Positions 8,662 through 16,906 of a DNA stretch of 32,481 nucleotides are shown in pieces (positions within the stretch are counted from its first letter, which is position 1; every line of letters begins with the position of its first letter). The notes beneath the pieces are model-generated. The model ran no database searches. It was not told the DNA's origin and worked only from the letters and a program-made list of their open reading frames with translations. Origin of the DNA: Solemya velesiana gill symbiont (GTDB lineage: Bacteria > Pseudomonadota > Gammaproteobacteria > Chromatiales > Chromatiaceae). Made by a program: the position numbers and the translations under genes. Location of the stretch: positions 1 through 32,481 of the forward strand of contig NZ_MPRJ01000015.1 of NCBI RefSeq assembly GCF_002020805.1, written 5' to 3'.

Positions 8662-9099
8662 CTACTCGAAACCGGCCATATTGTACCAGCGCTTGGTCTC
8701 CTCCAGGTCCTGCTCGACCCCATCCCCCTGCTCGTAGATCATGGCGAGGGTGGTCTGGGAGCCGGCCATGCCCTGCTCGGCGGCCTTTTTGAACCACTCG
8801 ATAGCCTTGGGCATGCTCTTATCCACGCACTCTCCCTCCATGTACATGAATCCCAGGCCGTGCTGGGCCAGCGCCAGGCCGGCGTCGGCGGCAGACTTCA
8901 TGTACTTGTAGGCCAGCAGTTCGTTGACCGTCATGCCCAGACCGTTCTGTGCCATGATCGCCATGCGGTACTGTGCCTCGATGTTGCCCTGGTCGGCCAG
9001 TGGCGAAAGGGTTTGCGCAGCCACAGAGAAATGTTTCGACTCGAATGCGGCAATGCCGCTGCTCAGCTCCATATCGAGCTGTTCGTTTTGATCACTCAT
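8662..9099 (-). CDS. Sel1-repeat (TPR-like) protein
   Basis: A 145-aa protein with about three Sel1-like helical repeats: ..LADQGNIEAQYRMAIMAQ.., ..SAADAGLALAQHGLGFMYM.. and ..KAAEQGMAGSQTTLAMIYEQ.., each with the A-x-x-G and L/M-x-x-x-Y/M-x-x-G pattern. No signal peptide is evident, so it is probably a cytoplasmic scaffold. GGAG lies about nine bases upstream of the ATG at 9099. The EF-hand-like membrane protein follows 26 bases downstream on the same strand. Sel1 proteins mediate protein-protein contacts; the partner cannot be inferred here. Confidence 0.85.
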   Translation of the reverse strand: MSDQNEQLDMELSSGIAAFESKHFSVAAQTLSPLADQGNIEAQYRMAIMAQNGLGMTVNELLAYKYMKSAADAGLALAQHGLGFMYMEGECVDKSMPKAIEWFKKAAEQGMAGSQTTLAMIYEQGDGVEQDLEETKRWYNMAGFE

Positions 9100-9110
9100 C
9101 AGGTATCTCC

Positions 9111-9126
9111 AACCGGCAAACCGGCA
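9111..9126. repeat. Perfect 8-bp tandem duplication upstream of the Sel1 gene
   Basis: AACCGGCA occurs twice head to tail (9111-9118, 9119-9126), 12 bases upstream of the Sel1 start on the minus strand. It lies in the leader, just before the ribosome-binding site, so changing copy number would alter leader length but not a reading frame. Confidence 0.7.
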
Positions 9127-9158
9127 CTACATAAATAAAAAAATAAAGTGACTGGCCT

Positions 9159-9638
9159 TCATGGCGAGTCAATCTTCCTGATCGCTACCCTCGATTCGGC
9201 TCGGGCGCACAACGTCCCGTCCTCGAGGTAGAAACCGTATCTGAACAGCGGATCGCTCTTGTGGCTGTCAGCCAGTTCCTGTGCGATGCCTGCCTCCTGG
9301 CCGCTCTCCATTTCGAACCTCAGTTCAAGATTAGTGCGGCCTTCACGTAAAAAATCAAGGTGCAGACTGCGGGTCCAGACCGTGAATTCCGGGAAAACAC
9401 GGGCACAGGGCAGTGCCTGAACCGCATCGGCAACGGAGGCCATGGCACCGCCAAACATGCTCCCGCCGGGATTGCGGGTGCGCTCAGAGAGGGGAAGCAG
9501 GATACGGGTAACACGCCCGCCGCCTTCCAGCTCCAACACCTTGATACCCAGGGCTCTAAAGGGCGGAAACCACTCCAGCCGGCGTTGACGGGAGACCAGG
9601 TTCAGTTTTCTCAGCCAGTCAGTCGGGCTCAGAAGCAT
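9159..9638 (-). CDS. Hotdog-fold thioesterase (DUF4442/PaaI-like)
   Basis: A 159-aa protein of hotdog-fold thioesterase type: the N-terminal FPPFRALGIKVLELEGGGR strand, then RNPGGSMFGGAMASVADAV, which corresponds to the active-site helix region (N-P-x-G-x-x-F-G-G-x), then VWTRSLHLDFLREGRTNL. These enzymes hydrolyse acyl-CoA thioesters; the substrate is unknown. I start at ATG 9638, which has GGGAG seven bases upstream. The longer upstream frame only repeats the neighbouring gene out of frame. The start overlaps the 3' end of the monophosphatase gene by 20 bases, indicating translational coupling. Confidence 0.8.
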   Translation of the reverse strand: MLLSPTDWLRKLNLVSRQRRLEWFPPFRALGIKVLELEGGGRVTRILLPLSERTRNPGGSMFGGAMASVADAVQALPCARVFPEFTVWTRSLHLDFLREGRTNLELRFEMESGQEAGIAQELADSHKSDPLFRYGFYLEDGTLCARAESRVAIRKIDSP

Positions 9639-10437
9639 CCAGCCACTCCCGCCACTGAAGCAGCAGGCCTTGCTCCGCAGCACCCACCGCCGCCTGTGAG
9701 GCCACTTGGCTCGCCGGGGAGATGCAGTCGCTGCCCAGCGCATCCATCAGGCAGCCCTCGCCACCGGCCTCCTGGAAAATAAGCAGCCCAGCGGCGTAGT
9801 CCCAGGGCTTTTGTGAACCGTGCAGGTAGAGCTGACCCCGACCCGCAGCCAGCCAGCACCACTCCAGGGTAACGGCCCCGAGGCTACGTTGGGAGCGGTA
9901 AGGGGCGCCACCGGCCAAGCGCATGGTCAACTCCCTGGACAGACGCTTGAAATCGACAATGGCCACGCACTGATCTAGAGATTGGGGCTGGGCAGGGAGC
10001 CTCAGCTTTTCATCGTTTAGGTAGGCACTCCCGCCAAGGTCGGCCCTGAAGCACTCCTTCCGCACCGGGTCGTATACGATTCCCAGCACAATGCGACCAT
10101 CACGAATCAGGGCAAGGGATATGGCGAAGAAAGGGATACCACAGGCGTAGTTGGTGGTACCGTCCAGGGGATCGAGACACCAATACTCGCCGGTGTCCAG
10201 TACCCGCTCCTGTTCTGACTTCTCCATCTCCTCGCCGAGCAGCGGAATGGCCGGCCAACGTGCCTGAAGGCGTTCACGTATGGCCTCCTGGGCTGCCAGG
10301 TCGGCATCGGTCACCAGTGAACCGTCGGTCTTCTGGTGGACATCCACCCCCAGAAAACGGGCCATAATCTCCTTATCGGCCACCTCCACAACCAGTTGTT
10401 GCAAATCCCTGCTATGGATCTCTTGCTTATTCATCAT
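9619..10437 (-). CDS. Inositol monophosphatase-family phosphatase
   Basis: The motifs of the lithium-sensitive, Mg-dependent phosphatase family are all present: VTDAD, LLGEEME (metal ligand Glu), CLDPLDGTTNY (catalytic Asp pair and phosphate loop) and the C-terminal KPWDYAAG. Family members act on myo-inositol phosphates, fructose bisphosphate or 3'-phosphoadenosine phosphates (CysQ); the exact substrate cannot be decided. Start choice is uncertain: ATG codons at 10437, 10434, 10452 and 10497 and a GTG at 10509 are in frame, none with a good Shine-Dalgarno. 10437 gives 272 residues, close to family length. It overlaps the downstream thioesterase gene by 20 bases and is divergent from slt. Confidence 0.85.
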   Translation of the reverse strand: MMNKQEIHSRDLQQLVVEVADKEIMARFLGVDVHQKTDGSLVTDADLAAQEAIRERLQARWPAIPLLGEEMEKSEQERVLDTGEYWCLDPLDGTTNYACGIPFFAISLALIRDGRIVLGIVYDPVRKECFRADLGGSAYLNDEKLRLPAQPQSLDQCVAIVDFKRLSRELTMRLAGGAPYRSQRSLGAVTLEWCWLAAGRGQLYLHGSQKPWDYAAGLLIFQEAGGEGCLMDALGSDCISPASQVASQAAVGAAEQGLLLQWREWLDASEPD

Positions 10438-10509
10438 GTTTTGCAAATTCATTGAGTGATGATCGCCAATTACTAAGTCCTGCACAACCACCAGCATGGT
10501 GCGCGGCAC

Positions 10510-10527
10510 AATAATAAGACTATTATT
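10510..10527. other. AT-rich palindrome in the divergent slt/phosphatase intergenic region
   Basis: AATAATA (10510-10516) and TATTATT (10521-10527) form a perfect 7-bp inverted repeat with a 4-nt spacer. It lies between the divergent monophosphatase gene and slt. It could be an operator or part of overlapping promoters. Nothing else recognisable is seen in the rest of this gap of about 190 bases. Confidence 0.4.
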
Positions 10528-11308
10528 CCCTTGATAAATCTACAAAAACACAGACAATCAGCCTTGTATATTCATCCGCTCCACCCTAAGCTTCATTTTA
10601 GTTGTAGCGGCACCCCTACGAGGAGCCATGGAAATTACAACACGGCGAAAAATTCTCATCCTGCTCCTGCTGTTCATCTCAACGGTGTGCGCCAACTCCG
10701 CCGCAAAAACTGATAACCCTTCGCTCCAATCCCTGCGACAGGACTTTCTGGCCGCTGAACAGGCCTTGGGCAGGGACGATGCCGCATTCCAGGCCCTGAA
10801 GGCACGACTCGACGCCCAGGACTACCCCCTGCTACCCTACCTGAAGCTTAAAGAGCACCTGAACAACCTGAGCGCACTTAAAAGCGATCAGGTTGAGCTT
10901 TTCCTCGCCACCTATTCCGACACCCCCCTGGCAAACCGCCTGCACTCGGCCTGGCTGAAACACCTGGCAAAGAAAAAACGGTGGTGGACCTACCGCGCTT
11001 TCTACAAGCCCACCCGAAGCACCTCACAGCAGTGCACCTATCTCTGGGCGCTGTTCAATACCGGCAAGGCCCAGGAAGCGATGAAAAAGGCCGTCAAAGT
11101 CTGGCTATCCGGCTCTTCACAACCCAAGGCCTGCGACCCCATGTTCGAGGTCCTCCAGGATAACGACCTGCTCACCGAAAAGCTGGTCTGGGCACGCATC
11201 GACCTCGCCATGGAGCAGAGAAGCAGCCGCCTGGCGCGCTACCTGGGACGCTTTCTTCCCAAGCCTGAGCAGTCCTGGCTGAACCAGTGGCTCGATATTC
11301 ATCGCCAT

Positions 11309-11322
11309 CCCGCAACCCGCAA
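11309..11322. repeat. 7-bp perfect tandem duplication causing the first slt frameshift
   Basis: CCCGCAA is present twice (11309-11315, 11316-11322). With one copy the reading is ..His-Pro-Ala-Lys-Val-Ala-Ala.. and continues into piece 2. With two copies the frame runs into TAA at 11339-11341. Confidence 0.85.
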
Positions 11323-11947
11323 AGGTTGCCGCCTTCAGTAAGAAGAGAGGAAAACACCCTTACGGGGAGCGCATACTGCTGCACGGCATGAAACAGCTGG
11401 CCCGCAAGGACATAGATGCCGCCTTGAAGACCTGGAGACAACTGCAACCTGATGCCGACAAAGCACTTCAAGACCAGGCCAGACGCGTCCTGGTGTTACA
11501 GATGACGAGACAGGATCACAAGGATGTCATCGACTGGATGGATAGCGTTATACCGGCAGAGAGTGATAAGTATTACATTGAGAAGCGACTGCGTACGGCC
11601 CTTTCACTTCAGCGCTGGGACATGCTCCTGAAGTGGCTGGACTCAGCTCCCCGGGACTTTCAGGAAAAGGAGAACTGGCGCTACTGGCGTGCCCATGCCA
11701 CCGAGGCCATGGGCAAACCCAGGGAAGCCGAGACCCAATTCAAGGCCCTCGCCGCAGAGCGCAGCTACCACGGCTTCCTGTCAGCCGATCGTGTCGGCCT
11801 GGATTACCATCTTGGGAACACGCCCCTGGTACTGCCCCGAAACGAGATCCTCTCTCTTACACAACAACCCGGGCTGAAGCGGGCGAAAGAGCTGTTGGCC
11901 CTCGATCACCTGCTGGATGCGCGCAGGGAGTGGCATTGGGCAACCCG

Positions 11948-11975
11948 TAATATGGATCAGGTAATATGGATCAGG
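11948..11975. repeat. 14-bp perfect tandem duplication causing the second slt frameshift
   Basis: TAATATGGATCAGG is present twice head to tail (11948-11961, 11962-11975). With one copy the reading is ..ATRNMDQAKLQAAAKLAQ.. straight into the catalytic domain. The extra 14 bases shift the frame. Together with the 7-bp duplication the net change is +21, so the two ends of slt share a frame while the middle does not. Confidence 0.9.
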
Positions 11976-12632
11976 CAAAACTTCAGGCTGCGGCAAAACT
12001 CGCCCAGTCCTGGGAGTGGCACGACCAGGCTATCTTCACCCTGGCCCGTACCGGCTACTGGGATGACCTGGAGTTACGTTTTCCATTGCAACATCGGCAA
12101 CAGATCAGCCAGGACACTGAGCAACAGAACATAGATGACGCCTGGGTGTTTGCGGTGGTGCGCCAGGAGAGTGCTTTCTCAAGGGATGCCATCTCTCCTG
12201 CCGGTGCCATGGGTCTCATGCAACTCATGCCAAAAACGGCCCGCTCCGTTGCCAAACGCCTGAAGAAACCCAAACCCGCAAGACGGGACCTGCTCAATCC
12301 GAAAACAAACATCCAGCTGGGAACAGGATATCTGCGACAGGTCATGGAGCAACTGGGTGAACACCAGGTGCTGGCTACTGCGGCCTATAACGCCGGCCCC
12401 CATCGCGTAAAAAAATGGTTGCCCGACGAGGCCACCGATGCCGACCTGTGGATTGAGAACATTCCCTTCAGGGAAACACGAAAATACACCCAACGGGTGA
12501 TGGCTTATTCGGTGATCTATGAACGGCGCCTGAGCAGAACCCCCGTGCGTCTGAGCCAGAAACTACAACCTATCCTGCCTAAAAAACAGCTGGTTGCCGC
12601 CCGCATTGCACAGACCGGCAGACCACCAACGG

Positions 12633-14171
12633 CTAGTGCAGATAACGCCCCTCTTTGACATCGCCTGGTGAAGAGGGAACAACCCCGGACCTGCGCTCCT
12701 TCATAACATCCACTACGGCCCGAATCGTATCCTGGTCAGTAACCACCTGGTAGTAGCTGCGTCCGCTAGCTTCCGGAGCACCGACCCGACTCCCGTCCCA
12801 AGTGCGTATCTCTGCCTCACGAATCACGAGCCAGTTCATATTCCCTTCAAGGTCCGGGTACCTGGCAGCAAGATAACGACTCTTTCTACCACCCTTTTTG
12901 AATTGCACCTGCTTCAATACCAGCTCAGACTTGAGCTTGTAAAATGCCGACACATCGAGCTCGATTCCATTGACGTTATAGCGGACCAGGCGATCACTGC
13001 TCTGCTTGTCCAACTCATCGGGATTTGCGGGCGAAAGCACCTCCACACCACGACCAAGACCCTTTCCGTATTCGGAATTGCGCAACGCTGCTGAACAGTA
13101 GGAGAGCTGATCTGCCCGGTTGATTGCAGACGAGATCATGATCTCTCTATCTTCGTCATAGAGAAAGGCCGGCTCCTCGTCACTGAAAGCAATACCCAAC
13201 CCCAGTTCCAGCATGGGCAGTCCATATTTCCTGTTTTTGTGATTCTGGCGATCCATCACCTTGAGAATATTTGCTGCAAGACCGCATGCGTGAGAGACGC
13301 TGAGCCATTGGTAAGGGGTGTCCTCATATTCAAAGACACTCAGAATCACAGCGTCACCTTCAACGAATACCTTGTTGGCACCATATACCGTATACCGTCA
13401 GCAGTTTATTGATCGGCTCGAAAAAGTTGAGACTGAAATGTGATGCGGGATTCAGGTTTTTTCACGCAACTGACTGGTGATGGCAGTGGAACCACGCCAA
13501 TCGGCTTTCAGAATCACGTGGTTCCTGATCTTTCGCTTCTCCGACTGCAACTCTTCACGCAATACGAACTCGTTGAGTGTGCCGTTACCACGGGAAAGTT
13601 CGATGTCCTCCGGTTTTGTCAGCAGGCGGATATCCGCCATCACCTTGTGCGCCTGGTAGGCCAGCTTAAGGTCGTGGCGCAGGCGCATGAAATGGCGAAT
13701 GAAACTGAAAATCCGCTTGTTCCTTTGCACAGCACCGGTCTTCCTGATACCAGCAACAGCTCTGTCGAGTACCTTTTGAACCAGTTCCGGCCAGTGTTTT
13801 TCATCCCAGCCACGCCTGGCGACATGACCGTCAGGTTGATCTTCGCTGCCTACGGAAAAAATGATCTTGTCAATGTTCTCAGGGGAATCAAGCCAGGAGA
13901 CCAGCCCCTGCTCAAATTCCAACGACTGGAGAGAACGCTTCAGTAATCGTTCTATTTCACTGAAACCGAGGCTTTTTACCTGTGTGGTTCCCGTACCGCT
14001 CGAAATGATTCCCGCATCGACACCCTCAGATGCAGCTGGCGAGCACCAGTCAGGAAGAAAATCACCAAAGACATCCGCCATCAGGCGGTTGACCCGTGCA
14101 AAGCCATCGGGGTCATCCCTGTTTGTACACACAAGCGTGTAGTGACGCATCACCTGCTCATCAGCCGACAA
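12633..14171 (-). pseudogene. Class III adenylate/guanylate cyclase-like gene, split by two frameshifts
   Basis: Two minus-strand pieces in the same frame belong together: 14171-13452 (N-terminal region of unknown fold, ending in VILKADWRGSTAITSQLREK) and 13349-12633 (GLPMLELGLGIAF, then INRADQL, then a C-terminal extension). The intervening 100 bases, read one frame off, supply the missing cyclase core: NLNPASHFSLNFFEPINKLL, then after a second shift GANKVFVEGDAVILSVFEYE. Both candidate metal aspartates (ADWRGST and EGDAVIL) are present. Shift 1 is at a run of six A (minus strand, within 13452-13465), needing one more A or a -1 slip. Shift 2 is the 7-bp duplication at 13385-13398. The start is unclear: TTG 14171 or ATG 14150, with protein-like frame extending upstream. 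The 3' end overlaps slt by 26 bases, tail to tail. Confidence 0.7.
13385..13398. repeat. 7-bp perfect tandem duplication in the cyclase-like gene
   Basis: ATACCGT occurs twice (13385-13391, 13392-13398). On the minus strand, one copy gives Leu-Thr-Val-Tyr-Gly-Ala-Asn-Lys-Val, a smooth cyclase sequence. Two copies shift the frame. Confidence 0.85.
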
Positions 14172-14435
14172 TGATGGCAGTTGCAGCAGCGGGTTGAACA
14201 GCGTGTTTAAACCCTGAAATATTCTAATTATTTTTCTGAATCTACCGTGTGACCTACTATAGATGGCTATAGATAACCACCATCCACTCCCCGTGGCAAG
14301 CCTGCTGACAGAGAAACCCCCTGATCAATGATGTATCTCAGGTATCAGATTCCATTGCCTGACAGATCGATCAGGGACTTGAAACCCTCATCCGCACAGA
14401 CCAAACTAGCAACAAATTGCATAAAGGGCCTGACT
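14172..14435. other. Divergent intergenic region between the cyclase-like gene and the secreted-protein gene
   Basis: AT-rich DNA with an 8-bp direct repeat CTATAGAT spaced by two bases near 14258-14275. On the minus strand a protein-like frame continues upstream of the cyclase-like gene to about 14260 (including NTLFNPLLQLP) but contains no ATG or GTG. This suggests that the true start has been lost or is non-standard. On the plus strand the frame of the next gene is open but not convincing before 14436. Confidence 0.4.
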
Positions 14436-15038
14436 TTGAAAAACGGACGCATCATTCTGCTTGGGTTATTAACAATGTCGTCGATAGCCGGGGCGGCTGA
14501 CCTCGACTATCCGAACCGCTACGGCACCTTGGCTGAATCCATGATGGACATGATGGACGCTTTCTCCTCCGCTTATCAGAAGCGCAAAGGCAGTGACACG
14601 CCTGGCTTCGATTGGCCCCAAAACAACTTCGGCAGCATGCCCGGTTTCTCTCCCTCGATGTCCCCGTTCAGTCCTTATGGCATGCCGGGCAGCATGTCTT
14701 TCAGCTCCTTCGGCCCCTCGCCCTACAGCAACCCCTGGGGCTCGATGCAGCAGTTCAACCAGTTCAAGCGCGCCCCAAGCGCCACAAAACAGCTGGACGG
14801 AGACTGGCGGGGCCAGGCAGGCGATGTGCTGGTCATCAACAACGGCCGTTTCCGGATTTTCAGGGATCGAAGCAATTTCAGGGAAGGCCGCATTCACATT
14901 GAGAATGACCAGCACCTCTTGATGCAGGACCTGGCAAGCGGACAATCCCTGCGCTACGAATACGCCGAACAGGAGGGCCGCCTCGCCTTGCGGGACGAAT
15001 GGGGCAATCTCATGCTCTACCGGCGTATCAGCCGATAA
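14436..15038 (+). CDS. Secreted protein with Met/Pro/Ser/Phe-rich segment, function unknown
   Basis: I choose TTG 14436 because it gives a clean Sec signal peptide (KNGRIILLGLLTMSSIAGA, then A-D) and has AGGG eight bases upstream; an ATG at 14328 would add 36 residues without signal character. The mature part starts DLDYPNRYGTLAE, has a MMDMMD stretch encoded by a perfect 9-bp tandem repeat (14539-14556), then a low-complexity Met/Pro/Ser/Phe/Gly-rich stretch of about 50 residues, and ends in a compact region (QLDGDWRGQAGDVLVINN.. to ..LMLYRRISR) that looks like a small beta-rich domain. No family is recognised. It overlaps the TauE gene by 11 bases, tail to tail. Confidence 0.7.
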   Translation: MKNGRIILLGLLTMSSIAGAADLDYPNRYGTLAESMMDMMDAFSSAYQKRKGSDTPGFDWPQNNFGSMPGFSPSMSPFSPYGMPGSMSFSSFGPSPYSNPWGSMQQFNQFKRAPSATKQLDGDWRGQAGDVLVINNGRFRIFRDRSNFREGRIHIENDQHLLMQDLASGQSLRYEYAEQEGRLALRDEWGNLMLYRRISR

Positions 15039-15831
15039 GCATCCTGGCACCCACAACCAGCAGCAGCACAGAGAAGACTCTCTTCAGGGCATTCACCGGC
15101 AGGGTGTGGGCCATCCTTGCCCCCAGGGGCGCTAACAGGACACTGGCACAGACGATGCACAGAAAACCGGGCCAATAGACAAACCCGGTACTCCAAAGGG
15201 GCAACCCGGCATCTCCCCAGCCTGCCACCACGAACCCGATCGTACCAGCCACTGCAATGGGAAGTCCGCAAGCCGCTGAAGTTGCCACAGCATTGCGGAT
15301 ATTTACACTGCACCAATTCAGAAAAGGCACGGTCATGGAACCGCCGCCTATGCCAACAATTGCCGATACCATACCGATGAGGCCGCCAGCCAGGGACATT
15401 CCCCCCAACCCCGGAAGCTCCCTGTGCGCATCGGTCTTCCCTCCAAAGGCCATCTGAAGGCCGACGACAATGACAAAAGAGGCAAACACCCGCTGTAACC
15501 AGAGAGTCGGCAGATAATCCGCAACGGCGGCCCCAATCCAGGCGCCCACCACGATTCCCGGGGCCAGTTCCAGCACCTGCTTCCAGAGCACGGCACCCCG
15601 TTTGTGATGGGCACGCACCGATGAGATGGAGGTAACCACGATGGTGGCGAGTGACGTGCCAACGGCCAGGTGAACGATCAGATCGGGAGAGAAGCCGCTG
15701 CCCCTGAAAACCCAGATCAGGGCGGGCACGATGATCAAGCCACCCCCCACGCCCAGCAGTCCGGCAAACAGACCGGCGATAGACCCCAACAGGAGATAAA
15801 TGGCGATATTTGCTAACTCAAACAAATTCAA
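15028..15831 (-). CDS. TauE/SafE-family membrane permease (putative sulfite/organosulfur exporter)
   Basis: A 267-aa polytopic inner-membrane protein of the TauE/SafE (former DUF81) family. Two homologous halves each begin with a glycine-rich motif: GLFAGLLGVGGGLIIVPAL near residue 20 and GLIGMVSAIVGIGGGSMTVPF at about 150. About seven to eight hydrophobic segments are visible. Members export sulfite, sulfoacetate or related anions; the substrate here is unknown. ATG 15831 is the natural start. It is transcribed alone and divergent from the NDUFA9-like gene. In a sulfur-metabolising organism a sulfite role is plausible, but this window gives no direct support. Confidence 0.88.
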   Translation of the reverse strand: MNLFELANIAIYLLLGSIAGLFAGLLGVGGGLIIVPALIWVFRGSGFSPDLIVHLAVGTSLATIVVTSISSVRAHHKRGAVLWKQVLELAPGIVVGAWIGAAVADYLPTLWLQRVFASFVIVVGLQMAFGGKTDAHRELPGLGGMSLAGGLIGMVSAIVGIGGGSMTVPFLNWCSVNIRNAVATSAACGLPIAVAGTIGFVVAGWGDAGLPLWSTGFVYWPGFLCIVCASVLLAPLGARMAHTLPVNALKRVFSVLLLVVGARMLIG

Positions 15832-15945
15832 ATCCTGTTTTTCTGATCATCGGCCCGGTGAGCAAAGCAGCGCAAACTTTTAACAAAAACCGTCTATATT
15901 TACAGGGTGCATCCACTCAACATAAGACACGGAACAAGGTGAAGC

Positions 15946-16902
15946 GTGAAGAGTAACAAAGTCTGCATCCTGGGCGGTACCGGTTTTGTAGGACGCCATC
16001 TGGCCGCCACGCTGAGTGCCAACGAGGTCAAGTGCGTCATCCCCAGCCGCCATCCCCAACGCCACCGCAACCTGCAGGTAGCCGGGCAGGCGGAGCTTAT
16101 TCAGGCCAACCCCTTTGACCAACAGGAACTGGAGCCCCTGCTTGAAGGGTGCGATGCCGCCGTCAACCTGGCTGGCATTCTCAACGAGAGCGGTGACAAA
16201 CGCAGCTTCAAACGGATACATATCGAGTTGACAGATACCCTGGTCAACGCATGTAAAGCCGCAGGTGTCAGACGACTGCTGCACATGAGCGCACTCAATG
16301 CCAATGAAGCAAATGGCCCCAGCATCTACCTCAAGACAAAAGGAGAGGCTGAAAACCGTGCCCACACCCTTGGCCAGCCCCAGATCAAGATCACCAGTTT
16401 CCGTCCCTCCGTGATCTTTGGCGAAGACGACAGTTTTATCAATCGTTTTGCATCCCTGCTTCAGATGGCGCCTGGACCCTTTCCCCTGGCCTGCCCCAAC
16501 GCACGTTTTGCCCCGGTTTATGTCGGCGACGTGGTACAGGCCATGTACAACGCCTTGGATGATCCCTCTACCTGGGGTAAGCATTACGACCTGTGTGGCC
16601 CAGGGACATACACCCTGAAGGAGTTGGTGGAATACACTGCGCAAACCCTGGGCATCCACAAGTGGATCGTCGGTCTCAGCCCAGGACTCTCGGCACTGCA
16701 GGCACGAATGCTGGGACTTGTGCCTGGTAAACCGTTCACCTACGACAACTACCTCTCCATGCAGGTGGACAGTGTCTGCAGTGAAGACGGCCTGGGGCAA
16801 CTTGGAATCGAAGCGACCCGTCTCGAATCGGTTGTACCCTACTTCCTCGGCCAGCGTTCGGAACGGTTGCGCTATTACCAGTTGATCACCCGGCAGAGGT
16901 AA
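15946..16902 (+). CDS. Atypical SDR / complex I NDUFA9-like NAD(P)-binding protein
   Basis: A 318-aa extended Rossmann protein. The N-terminal VCILGGTGFVGRHLAATL carries the GGTGFVG dinucleotide-binding loop, followed by AAVNLAGIL and LLHMSALNA, with the YLKTKGEAE segment in place of the YxxxK active site. This pattern fits the NDUFA9/complex I subunit family of SDRs, which bind NAD(P)H but often have no proven dehydrogenase activity. Start GTG 15946 has AAGGTGA upstream. It is convergent with the lipoprotein gene, with four bases between the stops. No nuo genes are nearby, so a complex I role is family knowledge only. Confidence 0.82.
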   Translation: MKSNKVCILGGTGFVGRHLAATLSANEVKCVIPSRHPQRHRNLQVAGQAELIQANPFDQQELEPLLEGCDAAVNLAGILNESGDKRSFKRIHIELTDTLVNACKAAGVRRLLHMSALNANEANGPSIYLKTKGEAENRAHTLGQPQIKITSFRPSVIFGEDDSFINRFASLLQMAPGPFPLACPNARFAPVYVGDVVQAMYNALDDPSTWGKHYDLCGPGTYTLKELVEYTAQTLGIHKWIVGLSPGLSALQARMLGLVPGKPFTYDNYLSMQVDSVCSEDGLGQLGIEATRLESVVPYFLGQRSERLRYYQLITRQR

Positions 16903-16906
16903 CCGG

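Larger units (their letters stand above)
10628..12658 (+). pseudogene. slt: Soluble lytic murein transglycosylase (Slt70), broken by two frameshifts
   Basis: Slt70 cleaves the MurNAc-GlcNAc bond of peptidoglycan in the periplasm, forming 1,6-anhydro ends. Piece 1 (10628-11341) has a signal peptide (KILILLLLFISTVCANSAA) and the N-terminal superhelix, including QQCTYLWALFNTG and SQPKACDPMFEVL. Piece 2 (about 11322-11960, another frame) continues the superhelix. Piece 3 (about 11966-12658, original frame) is the catalytic domain, with VRQESAFSRDAISPAGAMG (catalytic Glu codon 12167-12169) and ATAAYNAGPHRV. The frame changes coincide with a 7-bp perfect tandem duplication (11309-11322) and a 14-bp one (11948-11975). 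Removing one copy of each joins everything into about 669 codons, near the usual 640-650. The start has GAGGAG just upstream. It is either a recent pseudogene, phase-variable, or a sequence error. Confidence 0.9.

Noticed and set aside
13452-13465. Programmed -1 frameshifting at the A run in the cyclase-like gene
   Set aside because: The A-site codon (ACC) does not fit a tandem-slip heptamer, and a second shift further on would still break the product. Treated as a mutation.
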